From Apostichopus japonicus (taxonomy: Eukaryota; Echinodermata; Holothuroidea; Aspidochirotida; Stichopodidae): 64,000 bases of DNA. Both the position numbers and the translations under genes were made by a program. Positions within the stretch are counted from its first letter, which is position 1; each line of letters begins with the position of its first letter. Positions 12,385 to 25,500 of this stretch are shown piece after piece. The DNA lies in NCBI RefSeq assembly GCF_037975245.1, contig NC_092580.1, positions 34,691,001-34,755,000 of the forward strand. Direction: 5' to 3'. The notes under the pieces were generated by a model, which saw nothing but the letters and a program-made list of their open reading frames with translations, made no database searches and had not been told where the DNA came from.

Positions 12385-12600
12385 GCTTTTAACAGAAGAC
12401 CAGAAAAAGCCTTCCAATGAAGCAGGGGAGGTGAGGTGGCCTAATGATTTAGTGGGGGCCGGGGTGGGAGCGAGGATGAAATGGTGCCCTAAAGCGAGTG
12501 AGGCAAGCAATTGCGAGATTCGGTTTCCACAAGTTGATGATTTGAGCCTGTTACTTTTGAATGCTGTACGTGCTGTTAACTTTTAGTTTACTCCGCTCCC
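12385..12600 (+). repeat. Possible tRNA-derived SINE fragment (weak)
   Basis: The segment gaggtggcctaatgattt resembles a pol III A box and gagattcggtttcc, about 90 bp later, resembles a B box. Both are imperfect. It could be a diverged SINE or chance. Confidence 0.25.
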
Positions 12601-12829
12601 CCTTCAACCACCTGGTGGTCAGTTTGTCCTGGGAGTGGGATGATTTCCCAGTCTCTAACAACTGAGCAGTACTAGCTCACAACTGCAAGCAAACTCAGTT
12701 ATGGTATATTTCTGTTGACACGAAGTACGGTGGCCGAGAAGACACGGAAACAAGACTAATCGTTGATAATTATTCCATCAGAAAAAACCCGGTCCCAAGA
12801 GGAGAAATGTGATTTGATGGTTCTATAAT

Positions 12830-13420
12830 AGCGATTTTTGGTTCCTTGCTGGATAAAAAGGTTGGCGTGTGTGTGCGTCTGTGACACTTGCTTGTGTAGA
12901 TGTATTATAGCGAGGTGTTCCGTATCGTTTTTGGCGCTAACATGGATACTAATGAGGCTATATGGGTCGAATCGTAAATATCTGTACATTGCAATAACTG
13001 CACAACAAGTCGGATTGAGACCATACTTGGTATACATGTAGGTCATCTGGGCCCAAGAAAATATTCCGGAACCATTTTTGGGCAGGGTAAGCCCAAATTT
13101 GATTTCCACCGCAAATGCATTTTGGGACACATTCTTTGGGCCCGAATTTGTTAGGCCCAATATTATTTGGGCCCAAAGTTGTATTGGGTCTAATTTGCTG
13201 GGAAGGGTGGGGGGGGGGGGACTTAAGTGTTAAATTGCAATAACTCCACAACCTGAAATCAAATTGTATCCAAACTTGGAATAAAATTGTTGTTTAATGG
13301 CTGGTACATGTTGGCATAAACATATTGATATCGGGTCTAGACATACAACACTTTATTATTCCACTTAGCAAAGAACCATTGTGCCCGTTTGGGCTCTTGC
13401 TTGTTTTTTTGGGGGGGGGG
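12830..13420. repeat. Dispersed repeat region with GGGCCCAA-spaced subrepeats
   Basis: Two related segments (caataactgcacaac near 12991 and caataactccacaac near 13237) flank a 150-bp stretch where tttgggcccaa-like motifs recur every 20-30 bp (13049-13185). The right end reads aaagaaccattgtgcccgtttgggctcttgctt. No coding function is inferred. Confidence 0.5.
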
Positions 13421-13960
13421 GTGAGATTGGTTGGCCCCACTTATTTTAATCGGGGTTGAACGATGGTATTTCCCACTGACGACACAATACACCACAAAGT
13501 GTTACTACTGGCATTTTAGGATCACATACGGCAGAGTATGCCATTAAAGATTTTGAAAGTTATAAATATTGGTACTACGTAGTGCGAATGCGAGTCTTTT
13601 ACTATAATATCGTCTCTGAAAGTTCCATATCACCCACCCCCTCACACACACACAAAAACCAAATGATCAAAACTTATTTTTTGTGATATGAAGATGACCT
13701 GTTTGAGTTAATGACTGCTTCCGTAATTTGTGGAGGTGAACGCCTGGTACGTAATTTGAGGTCATCCCGTGACCAAGATGTAATAATAATAATATTCAGC
13801 AGTTATTTTTAAGACGCTTAAGCGACCACAAATGTGGAGGAACTCGAAAGGGCTAATGGATTACAACATTTTAACTCAAATTTGGAATCATTGCCATTTA
13901 GAAAGTCATTTCAGATGGGAAAACCGTAGATTGCTCTTGGATGAAAAACCCACCTTACTG

Positions 13961-14054
13961 TGACCCGGCCGGGTAACGAACCCGGAACCTCCCGATTACT
14001 GAGCCTCATTGCTGCAAATGCCACCGCCTTTATCCACTCGGCCATAGCACCGCT
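13961..14054 (-). repeat. tRNA-derived SINE head or tRNA pseudogene
   Basis: On the - strand the sequence begins gcggtgctatggccgagtgg, with an A box TGGCCGAGTGG (14034-14044), and contains a B-box-like GGTTCGTTACC (13972-13982) inside a T-arm-like ggttccgggttcgttacccgg. The layout resembles a Leu/Ser-type tRNA with a long variable region. The extra bases and the T-T-A in the B box argue for a SINE head or pseudogene, not a working tRNA. Confidence 0.55.
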
Positions 14055-14194
14055 ATGAAATCACGTAGACCACATAGGAAAGCTTAGTAACAAATACAGC
14101 TTTCGTGAATATCGTAGTTGAGTTGTAGATGCTTATTTTAGAGATATTCGTTACTATTGTTTTGTATGCAACGCGGAAAGGGTCAACGTGAGGC

Positions 14195-14515
14195 GCCGTT
14201 CACTCAGAGATGGTCGTTCACCCAGAAACCGTCCACTTTGAGATCGCCGGTCAAATGCAAGCAGCCGCCCACTTATAGAAATCACCATTTAACATGAGAG
14301 GCCGTCCACTTAGAGAGTGTCGTTGATACACAGACCGTCTACTAAGTGATCGCTGCGCAAACACAGCCAACCTTTCAGGAACCGTCCAAACAGAAATGCT
14401 CTTGACTTAGACACTGTCGCGACTGAGAAATGGTCGTGATTCAGAAATCGTCCATTCAGAGATCGTTCACTCAGAGATGGTTGTCTCAGAGATCGTTCAT
14501 TTGAGTGACAGCCAA
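14195..14515. repeat. Degenerate short-period repeat (agatcgttcactcag type)
   Basis: Variants of agag-atcg/ggtcg-ttcactcag and aaaccgtccac recur every 12-25 bp for about 320 bp, in one orientation. The unit is too degenerate for a standard minisatellite. Confidence 0.55.
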
Positions 14516-14605
14516 ACTTGCATATTTATATCGTGGGCGGGGCGTGAACTTTTCAATCACAGAGTCGAGGTGCGTCGACCGTTCGCGCTCGTACTCGTTC
14601 ATTGA

Positions 14606-14824
14606 ATTTTCAATCACAATTCACAAATTAAAATAGATCAAAACGATGATATACAACTCGAGGAATTTGTGAAAGTCGGTTTCAGCAACAGAAGAACGGC
14701 AGATTTGCTTGATTGCAGTGAATCAACTGTTAAAAGGAGGCGTGCTTCTTTAAACCTTGTAAAGAGGCCTTGCGATGGAAACAACATCTCTATGACATCC
14801 ACGCCACAGAACTCACGAAATTGA
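14606..14824 (+). pseudogene. Short open frame with helix-turn-helix-like segment, possible transposon-protein fragment
   Basis: A stop-to-stop frame of 72 codons (preceded by TGA at 14603, stop 14822-14824). It has no in-frame ATG near its start. It contains LEEFVKVGFSNRRTADLLDC then SESTVKRRR, which looks like a two-helix DNA-binding motif of the kind found at the N-terminus of some integrase or transposase-like proteins (LxxGFxxxxIAxxLxxSxxTVxRR). The frame lies just after a GC-richer stretch (gggcggggcg, about 14535). It could also be a 5' exon of an unrecognised gene. Recognition is by motif only. Confidence 0.35.
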
Positions 14825-16263
14825 CGGCTTGGTACCTGCGACACACCTTCATCTGTAACAGGTGAAGTGTGCGTGACATTAATTATCTGGCAGTTCAATT
14901 TTTAACTGGTGGGAACGTAATTTATCTTGCGGGCAGCTGTGAAATCTTGTACCCAATCTGTGAGCTGCACAATTGTAGGATTACTACCTACTACCCAGAC
15001 GAATTAGAATATTACATTGTATAGGACAAGATCTGAGAGAAGTTCATCATGCGCATTTCCATATATTATATCGGAATACTACCAGAAGTAAGCGCAATAC
15101 ACACGTTTCCCACAGCATCATCTTTCATATATTAACTTGCTATGAGTTTCCGAGGTCGTGTTGAAACGGCTACGTTAACCTCGCGGTCAGTGGATGTTTT
15201 CTCACATGTTGTAATTTGTCATCATGTGGTTTAATATCTTTCCAAGCTTAAAGGGATATTCCGATGGTATTATACAATGTATGAGAGTTATGAGCTTAAA
15301 GGGTGTAAAGACTCGCGCACAAAGAAACGTCTCATGCCGGTAATCTGACCTAGTTTCGAATGAGGTGTAACAGAAATGTTAGACACCACCATCGATGCCA
15401 GAAAATACACACACAGCTTGTAGTGCAGTCAATACATATACAGCTACGGTCAATACCCACAACACAGTGTAGATAGCAGCAAAGGACATCTCAGGTCTAG
15501 ATAAAAGATAACAAGGTATTACGTTTCATTACTGTCTGCATTTTGTAGCGACAAGAAGAAAACTTCACTTGCAAGCAACGGAAAGTTAACTTTTTCAGAG
15601 CGCGGCACGCGGTTTGGGGCGAGTCTTCAATGCTTTTAAAGTATATCTTATAAAGAGAGAGAAAAAAACAATTACAAATTCAATAATCTTTATGAAATCT
15701 TTCTCACTGCTGTTGGCAGACGCATTCATAAAGTACCATCAAATTATAAAGAAAAATCCCAGTGATTTCAAAATGCTACTAGGATGTTATTATTTCCTCA
15801 CGATGCGAATATAGTTTCCAGCAACTTTTGTAATGCACCGAGTTCAGCCATCAGATTATCCCTACATTTTGACCTACAACCTCGAACGAATTGATATTAG
15901 ATTTGAAATAAATATGTTTGACTGACTTATTTGCAAAACAGATTGTTTAAGAAAGGAGGCAGGTTTACCAAGCTCCCCTCCCGCTCCACCGACGCCCTCG
16001 AAAGAACAATAAGTACTGGGTATGGTATGTTCAGTGGTATAATTTTTTTTAATGTTTTACTAAGGACTCCGTAGATTGTTCAGTATGGAAACCAAGGACG
16101 CTGCGTTGTCTCGATTGTGTATGTGTGCATTCTCTTTCAAATATTTTTCGACAGTCGCAAAGAGTAACTAACAGCCAGAAGTAAAGTTACGGACGAACTT
16201 TTCCCTAAGCACTTTATTTGCCAGTGGGCCAACAAAATACTCGAAATGCTTTCTTACAGCATG
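14825..16263. promoter_or_regulatory. Presumed upstream region of the ANKRD26-like gene
   Basis: About 1.4 kb without recognised coding features before the start codon at 16279. No TATA box or CpG-dense promoter was seen. Its promoter role is inferred only from position. A possible acceptor (attaacag) ends at 16274, so a 5' UTR intron is possible. Confidence 0.3.
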
Positions 16264-16278
16264 TAGATTAACAGAAGC

Positions 16279-16508
16279 ATGAAGAGAATACTGAGAAAGA
16301 GCAAATCGAAGGGGAAAGGCGTAACAGCAGAATCGTCAAGCGTAATCAGCGCAGATGGAACCATAAGTGGTGTTGTTGTAAGTGACTATGCTGTTAAAGA
16401 AAAGGATCTTTCCAAAATTCACAAAGCTGCATGGAACGGTGACCTCAACAAAATAAGGAATTTTGGCAGCAAGAGACAAGATTTGAATGCCTTGGACAAG
16501 GCCAACAG
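16279..16508 (+). CDS. ANKRD26-like exon 1 (start codon, ankyrin repeat 1)
   Basis: Residues 1-77. A basic, Ser-rich N-terminus (MKRILRKSKSKGKG) is followed by KDLSKIHKAAWNGDLNKI, the first ankyrin repeat. In-frame TAG upstream at 16264-16266 supports the start. Donor aacag|gtaaac, phase 2. Confidence 0.88.
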
Positions 16509-19500
16509 GTAAACCAAGCAAAAGTGGCAAAGTTTTGTTTCCGTCTTTCGTGGAACTAGGCCAAGTAGCCTATGTATTGTAAGCCTAAACCTACATTACA
16601 CTTACACTACAGTGCCTTCGCAGAATAGTGCAATATTGCCTACAATTGCCTATTTGTTTCATGGTACTGAGTTGGGTATGAATACTTTGATGTGTTACCG
16701 TAATGACGATCCTCCGATTTTGCTTTATGATGTACTTTCATCCTTCAACTGCATTATTCCATCAGATTTTTATCAGAATGTCATCTAGACGATAGCGTAG
16801 GCAGTAAAACTTAGTAAAAAATTTCTGAATTCATGCACATATATTTGCCATATAATGCCAGTAAATGGGTAACATAGTTTTACCTGGATGGCAACCCTCT
16901 CGTCTACGGCTCAGAAGAGTTTGCCGGAGAGAATGGCTCTAAGGGATACTTTAGGAGGTAATTGACCCTTAAGTTAACGATCCTGCATTCCATCAGTCCG
17001 TTCTTAAATATGGTGAGTGCTGGGCGCCGTAACTACATTCTCTGCTAGTCTATTCCATATTTACCAAACTCTATTGAAATATGATTTCCACCTTACTTCT
17101 ACGTACTGTTGGTGGTCTTATCTTATTACAATTCAATCTGGTTTTACTATCACTTATAATTTCAACAAAATCATCAAATTTAATCCTACATTAAACAAAC
17201 TTAAACTAAGTTAATATTAGATAGATTAGATAATTGATTCTATCAAATCACTAGATGCATTCATGAATGAATTATGTGAGAGTGCCTCTTTTGACTAGAG
17301 TCTCATTCTTTATAGCAAGTGTTACTATCTGTATTCCCTTGGGTAGGGTGAAATCCTCTTATTGCTTGGACTTGGCACATAATTCCTTCATGCATGCATA
17401 GTGATTCGATATCTTTTTAAGCAAAAACAGTTACCATGCAAAAACAGTTACGTCTACTCCAATTGTTAGCCAATGTGCTCTTGCACACAATTACCAATAC
17501 AACTGAAATTACGCACTCTGTATTCCATGAAATTCTGTACTGTAACAAGAAGAGACTACAGGTACAGTAAATGTTGCACCAATGAAGTCAGAAGACACAC
17601 TGAGAATCTAGTCAGAAACAAGCTTTCAGTCTTTCACATAGTTGTGGAATGCAATGCATTGTGATGAGATAGTATCCACTGTATCCATTCCTCAATCCAA
17701 ATTCAATATGAGACCATCTATTCCACTTACTGAGGTACTGTGTCAAATGCCTGCTGCATGTCTAAATATATCACTTCTACCGGAATCTCTTCATCAATAT
17801 ACCTTTCTAACTTATCCCAATATACTAACATATTTGAAAAGTAACATGAATGCTCCTGTCTGAAGCAATGTTGTTGTGTGTCCAGTATTTAACTCATTCT
17901 TTCCTAAATGCTTTATTGCACATGCAGCATCTCTCAATATATGTTTCCAAATTATCTTTCCTGAGACAGATGTAAGGCTTGCTGGCCTGTAGTTTGAAAG
18001 GTCCTCCCAGTTATCTCCTTACTTGTACAGCAGTGTGATCTTCACTCTTTTGCACTCCATTGGTATATCTTTGTTGTTTCCAATGATCTCTGAAATATTG
18101 TTTGTTGTGGCTAAGGCTTTGCTATTTCCTGTGCTATTTCCTGTGCCATACTACCATTTCCTTTAGATAATCTAGCTCAATATCACCTCAACCTGCTGTC
18201 TTTACCTTCTCAGTACTCTGTAACTTATCCAACATCTTCTCCTCTGTTATTTCCATGTTCACCAAATTAAACTTTTCCTAATTCCTAAAAAAGACAATAG
18301 CCTCTGTAAAACTATGATCCTCTATTGTAAAGACTTAACATTAATATACACATTAAGGGCATATATACACAGTCTCTTTCGCTGAGATGATTACTTCTCC
18401 CATACTGTACCATTCTTTAATGAACCTACTTTTTATCTACTTTTCTGCTTTGACCTTATGTATGAGTAAAGTCTTTGGATCCTCTTTAAGTTTCTGTTGT
18501 TCAAAGTTCCTCTTTGCATGCTTTAAATTTTCACCTGGCTTTGTAATGACTTAAAGAATAATTCCAGTCTGACATACCTTAACCAATCTTGTATGACTGT
18601 ATCCTTGCGATGCATTTTGCATTTTCCAGATCAATCATTTTCAGATCCACTTCGGCCTGCTGTGGAATTTACGCTTGTTCTCAGGAAGATATTTCTTGAT
18701 TTATTTCTCATACATATCAGTAAAACATTGCCCATATCTTTGAAACACCCACCCCTCACCCTGCCCCCTTCCCCATGCCATCAAACTCTTCTTTCCAATT
18801 TATATATCAGAACACTCCTCATTCATCTTTTCCCAATCTGTTTTTTCCAATCCCTGTACTTCTTCTACTCAACTCATAATTACCAAGGACCATACAATTA
18901 TGGTTGCTAACCTATTGCCAAATGTTTCTCCAACCTGGATGTTCTTAAACATTTCTTCTTCTTCTTCCGATGACAGTGATTAAGAGTTCTCCAGCCTCCA
19001 TCTAGCTGCTGGCACATTGCTGGAATCATTTCACTATTGTTTGGAACACATTGCTCTGTGTACATACAAGGTCGAATTCATATTAGGTTTCTGTATGTTA
19101 TACTATAATTCAAGTATTTATCTTCTAGTGCTTGTTTTACTTATAGGACACCACTTCATTTAGCATGTTACAATGGCCATACTGACGTGGTCAAGTACCT
19201 CATTGGTAATGGGGCCAAACTTAACGTGTGTGATGGGGATCAGCGGTCTCCTCTAATGAGAGTAAGTACAAAATCACTTGATCATGGATAATTTAGACTT
19301 TACAAGTAATTACCTCAGATTTCAAGTTTCTTTCCTGTCACATTCCATAGTAATATTCTTGGGTGGAGAAAGCAATCTGATACGGTATCAATTTGTCTAG
19401 AAAAGCTAATGCAATAATACTTAAAACATTGAGTCCCAAGTTAAATGACTAGGAATTGCTGGCCATGTATGACTAGCGTTATTAATTGGCAGGTAAAGGT

Positions 19501-22500
19501 TCGTTTTGTTTTTAGTGTGTGGGGAGGAAGGAAGACTGGGGCAAGGAGGTTGTCAAATGCTTAAAAGTTTTTGTAAGGAAGTTTTCATTTCAGTTTAGTT
19601 AGTATAAAGCAGTACAAATCTGTAAATTGTTCTTTTTAATATGTTATATTCACAAAGAGTCTTCAGCCTTAATATTTTATCTTTTAATTATACAAATTCA
19701 CAATATCTACTGTTTACTTTGAACTGTGTAAACAACAGCTTGAAATTCAGTGGTCATAAGGAATAAATTTAACACTCAATTTTGTGCAACAATACCAAAC
19801 AATTGTCTGGACAGTTTACTACATACTTTCAACAGGCTTCAACAGATGTTAACTCATTTTGGTACCTGAAAGTCTTGTGTGTCTCTTATATCCATCTTTT
19901 ATAATTAAAAATGTGAAACATGAAATGCAGCAATTATTCCAAAGAAAATAAATTTATCATTATTTTAGCAACAGCCAGGCTTTTAGACATCAAATTATTT
20001 TTCCATTCTGCCACAGAATTGAGGCTTTTTCACTTCTCTGTCTGTTTTTACATTGAGAATACATCAACTGTTTTCACCATATACATTACATTGTCATGCT
20101 AATTTGTACTGTAGGTAGGTGAAGTAAGAGCTTGTGAGTTTCAGATATAGATATTTTAAGATTAAACTAATGACGTTTTAAAGAACAGACTCCTTTCATT
20201 GATTAATTTTCTTGTCATTAGTCATACTTTTTTATCAATTGTCTTTGAATTATGAATTTGAGTTTGATAATTTTTACTTTGTGTCTGGTTTAACCTGTCT
20301 CCGCACAATTACTGTACTCTAGTTGACTTCTTATTCAATTCAGGCCATCCAAAGAGAACACTTTGATATCGCTGAGGTTTTACTACAGCGTAAAGCAGAT
20401 CCCAGCTTGATTGATGTGAATGCAGACACAGCCATTCATGTAGCTGTGAGTGTTGGCCGCTCAGATGCTATTACACTACTTCTCAGTTATGGGGCCGTGG
20501 TGGATGCTGCTAATAAAGTGAGTTTCTTAGAGTTCATGCTTCATAGGACATTACATATAATTACATAATAATCCACTCACTGCCAAGGCTTGAGTCTTGG
20601 CTGTGAGTGTTGGCCGCTCAGATGCTGTTACACTACTCCTCAGTTATGGGGCCGTAGTGAATGCTGCTAATAAAGTGAGTTTCTTAGAGTTAATGCTTCA
20701 TAGGGCATTACAGGTAATTACATAATAATCCACTAACTGCCAAGGCTTGAGTCTTGGCTGTGAGTGTTGACCGCTCAGATGCTGTAACACTACTCCTCAG
20801 TTATGGGGCCGTAGTGAATGCTGCTAATAAAGTGAGTTTCTTAGAGTTAATGCTTCATAGGACATTACAGATAATTACATAATAATCCACTCACTGCCAA
20901 GGCTTGAGTCTTGGCTGTGAGTGTTGGCCGCTCAGATGCTGTTACACTACTCCTCAGTTATGGGGCCGTAGTGAATGCTGCTAATAAAGTGAGTTTCTTA
21001 GAGTTCATGCTTCATAGGACATAACAGATAATTACATAATAATCCACTAACTGCCAAGGCTTGAGTCTTGGCAGTGAGTGTTGGACGCTCAGATGCTGTT
21101 ACACTACTCCTCAGTTTTGGGGCTATAGTGAATGCTGCTAATAAAGTGAGTTTCTTAGAGTATGCTCCATAGGACATTACAGATAATTACATAATAATCC
21201 ACTAACTGCCAAGGCTTGAGTCTTGGCTGTGAGTGTTGACCACTGAGATGCTGTTACACTACTCCTCAGTTATGGGGCTATAGTGAATGCTGCTAATAAA
21301 GTGAGTTTCTTAGAGTAATGCTCCATAGGACATTACAGATAATTACATAATAATCCACTCACTGCCAAGGCTTGAGTCTTGGCTGTGAGTGTTGGCCGCT
21401 CAGATGCTGTTACACTACTCCTCAGTTATGGGGCAGTTGTGGATGCTGCTAACAAAGTGAGTTTCTTAGAGTTAATGCTTCATAGGACATTACAGATAAT
21501 TACATAATAATCCACTCACTGCCAAGTGGTAAATGAAATACAGTAAAAAGATTCAGTTTCCAATATCAGACAAGCTAATGAAATTTGTTACTTTTTGATG
21601 TCATATACATGTTCTTTGACTTTGAAACAATATTCATATTTACATCAGAGAAACCGTCAAGAATTAGTGTCAAGTACCCAGAAGGTTAGGTAGTTTGTTT
21701 GTGACTTTAGAGTTAGTTATGTGTAAATGTTACTCTTTATGGGTGGTTGAAGAAATGGTCTGAAGAGATGTTTGTTTTTCTGTTTTTTTTAAACAGCAAG
21801 GACGAACCCCTGTACATCTTGCTACTAGTCAGGGTAAAAGTGAAATCTTAGAATTACTTCTGGAGAATGAAGCTGATGTGAATGTTCAAGACAGTTCTAA
21901 CAGGTGCATACCTATTTACTTTACTCCTCTCTGATATGTCCCCGCTCAAATCATACAAGATTTGAGTGGAGATGGGTAATCATCGCTTTCTGTAAATAAT
22001 CACTCTAGTCAGCAGCTTTGAGGTGAAGTTGTTATCATGATGACTATAATTATTCTATAAGCACTAGGAGAGTATCATAGACGGATTGTGCAACCCAAGA
22101 GGTACTCTGCAATGCTTTCACATTACATAATACTTATTCAATTCTGTTGGCTCACCTAGGTCAAGTTTGCTGTCATTGACATATTTGTTTCCCCTGAAAA
22201 GTTGGATTGCTAATTCATGCAAATCAACAGGCTTATTTGTTTTGTTAAAGTAGTAGATGATTGCATTCATGCATTTCTATAAGACTAGTTTACTCAGAAG
22301 CCAGAACTGTTTGTTGATTTAGTGTCTCTAGAAAACCATATTAGAGCTTTATAAAGTTATGAAAAATAGTCAAAATTCTAGTTAATATTTTCAGTTATAT
22401 ACTTGGCAAGTTTGTCAGTTTAACCTTGTGTCAAATTACACTAATGTTCTGATGACTTCTTGGAAACTGTTTGTAATTGTATCCATCCCAATAATTACTA

Positions 22501-25500
22501 TAATTAGTGACATTAAAGATAATCCTTGTTAATGACAAGTATTGTTAATAACAGCATTAATGATTGTTTATGTGCTTTGAACAGGACTGCACTAATGCTG
22601 GCCTGTCAGTCTGACCAGATAGGTATTGTCAAGCTGTTGCTAGAACACAAGGCAGACCCAAATATCCGAGACCAGAAAGGATGGACTGCTAATGACCATG
22701 CCATCATGGGAGGATTTCATGGGTAGGAGCCTGCCATCATTTGCTATTAAAAAGTCCTTTTCATTCATAGACGTTTTAGTTTTAATCTGTAAACACCATG
22801 GGAGGATTTCATGGGTAGGAGCCTGCCATCATTTGCTATTTTAAAGTCATTTTCATTCATAGACGTTTTAGTTTTAATTTGTAAACACCTTGGGAGGATT
22901 TCATGGGTAGGAGCCTGCCATCATTTGCTATTAAAAAGTCCTTTTCATTCATAGACGTTTTAGTTTTAATCTGTAAACACCATGGGAGGATTTCATGGGT
23001 AGGAGCCTGCCATCATTTGCTATTTTAAAGTCATTTTCATTCATAGACGTTTTAGTTTTAATTTGTAAACACCTTGGGAGGATTTCATGGGTAGGAGCCT
23101 GCCATCATTTGCTATTTTAAAGTCATTTTCATATATAGAATTTTATTTTTAAAGTGTAACCACCTTGGGAGGAATTAATGGGTAGGAGCCATCAGTTGCT
23201 TTAATCATTCTCATTTTAACTGTATGTTAATGATATAATCTCGCAGCTGACTTGGGATAGGTTTATACACATCAAACGTAAGTAGAAATTGCATTATTTC
23301 TGAATGTGACTTGAGTGTTGTTAGTACTGGACAGTTCAGAATGGTAGGAGCTTTTTTTCCTTGCTTTGCAGTTGGTTAGGTGAAGCAAACAAATAGCTCA
23401 TATTCAGTGATCTTAATTGGTGGAGATGCTAATCTTTAGTTTTCTTTTCAGTTGTTCCCATCTAATTGAGGAACAGCAGACAATGAAACGAGCCTCCGCT
23501 GGATCAGCCCTGTCTGGTACTGGCCTCTTTGGATCAACTACTAACTCTGTGGATGTTCTAGGCTTCCCTCTGGGAGGACCAGCTGCATCAGATAGTGGTA
23601 TCATGCTACTTTTCTCAATTGTGTTCTTTTAAATTGCAAGCTTTTTGCTATAACAGCTGAAGAAGTAATTTGATAAACATGATAAGCTGTTAAGTACAGC
23701 TGTGTTGTGGTTCTTCATGTGATATGACCACATATGGCACAAAGGCCTATACAAACAGTAGGTACCTGAATACATTTGAATGCTGAGCTCTAGTATTGGT
23801 GAGGGCATGCAAAGCCAGCTTGTCTAAAGGTTTAACTACTGCTCGAATATAGAATGGAATTCCAGTTTTCAACACTGATAGAATTCAAGAATAAAATAAA
23901 TTAAGGATCTTTATAGTTTGATATATATATATAAAGACATCTAACACAGGTAATATGTCAGACCTTTTATCAGGGATGACTGCTAATAAAGCCTTTATAA
24001 AAGGGGAATGGGCTGTGTCATTATTTAATTTTATGCTTGTAAATTATTTCAGTGGATTACACTGATTCCTACTGCAATTACTCAGGTGCATCTGCACTGG
24101 TAATGTGTATTGAAGTAAATATATCAGGATCAATGAAAATCAAACATTACAACAAAGTTACTTTTTATTCATGGTAATCGTAGTAATCCATAAACAAAGA
24201 TAATTTGATGAAACTTTTAAGATGTTTAATTGTTTCGTTAGGTGACAACGAGGAGGACCTATCCATCAATAAGTAAGTAATTATAACATGTTTGATGTCA
24301 AATTTTGAAGTCAAGTACTGTTAGATTGTCATGTTGTTGGTCACATGTTCACAGAAAGTGGAAAGAGTTCTTTTTAGCGAATCAAAGCATAGAAGCAGGT
24401 TGAAACCATTTTGGTTGTAGCTTGAGATTATTGTATTAGCATGAATCTAAGGACCCATGCAGAGTATGCTTGAGTTTGGAGATCTCTCAAGCTCATAATG
24501 ATAAGAACAAGCATGATTAATTTGAGTGAAGGATCTCTGTTTGATTCTAGACATATTTATGAGAATATTTGACTGTTTGAGGTTCAAGGGTGTGTTTAAG
24601 GATCTGTACTAGTTTAAATTACTTGAACTCTTCAATGTTTAAAATGCTTACCATTAAGCAGATCTGACAACTATAATATTTCAATATTTTGTTTTTTATT
24701 GAACAGGAAGTCAGACGATGATTCCTGGGCTGCATCAAACTCTGAGTTTGATGAACCTGCTCCAAAGAAGGTCAGTATCCTCAAAGCAGCTGGTTTCATT
24801 TGCAGCGGAATTTCTCTAACTGTTATACTGTATATGTCTGAACAGAAAACAGAGCAGAAAATTTATCTTAGTTTGTTGCAATGATGTCACAACATGTCAA
24901 AACATCCTTGATGGTTACTGTAGATCTACCACAATCCTGCATCAAACTTACCTAGCCTACCACAATCTTGCAGGATGTGTACCTAGTCTACCACAATCCT
25001 GCATCAAACTTACCTAGCCTACCACAATCTTGCAGCATATGTAAATAGCCTACCACAATATTGCAGCATATGTACCTAGCCTACCATAATCCTTCACCAT
25101 GTGTACCTAGTCTCTCACAATTCTTGCAGTACATGCACCTAAATGATTTGAACTCATGCAATAAACACGATGGATTCCGTTTGGTTTAATTTGTATTTGT
25201 GGAGAGTAACTTGGCACCATCATAACCATTAAGCCATTGAATGGAGATGACTTCATCTATTAACATAAGTATATGTGATTACACTTGGATACCTCAGTGA
25301 GGTAGTAATGGTTTCATCGTGTCTCACCAATAATAAACAAATAATAAAGTAAATGTAATCAACTTGTGCATTTTCAACCTCTGCTGTTTGTGCCATGATT
25401 TTTACCACCCCGCATCAGATTTTGTGGACTAAAGTGATAGATTGCAGGACATCATTCTTCTTTGAACCATGGAACTTCATCTAAAGCAATAGCAGATGCA

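Noticed and set aside
12756-13251. 134- and 97-codon open frames on the - strand with GPN/GPK repeats
   Set aside because: They come from the GGGCCCAA-spaced dispersed repeat and are not supported as coding.
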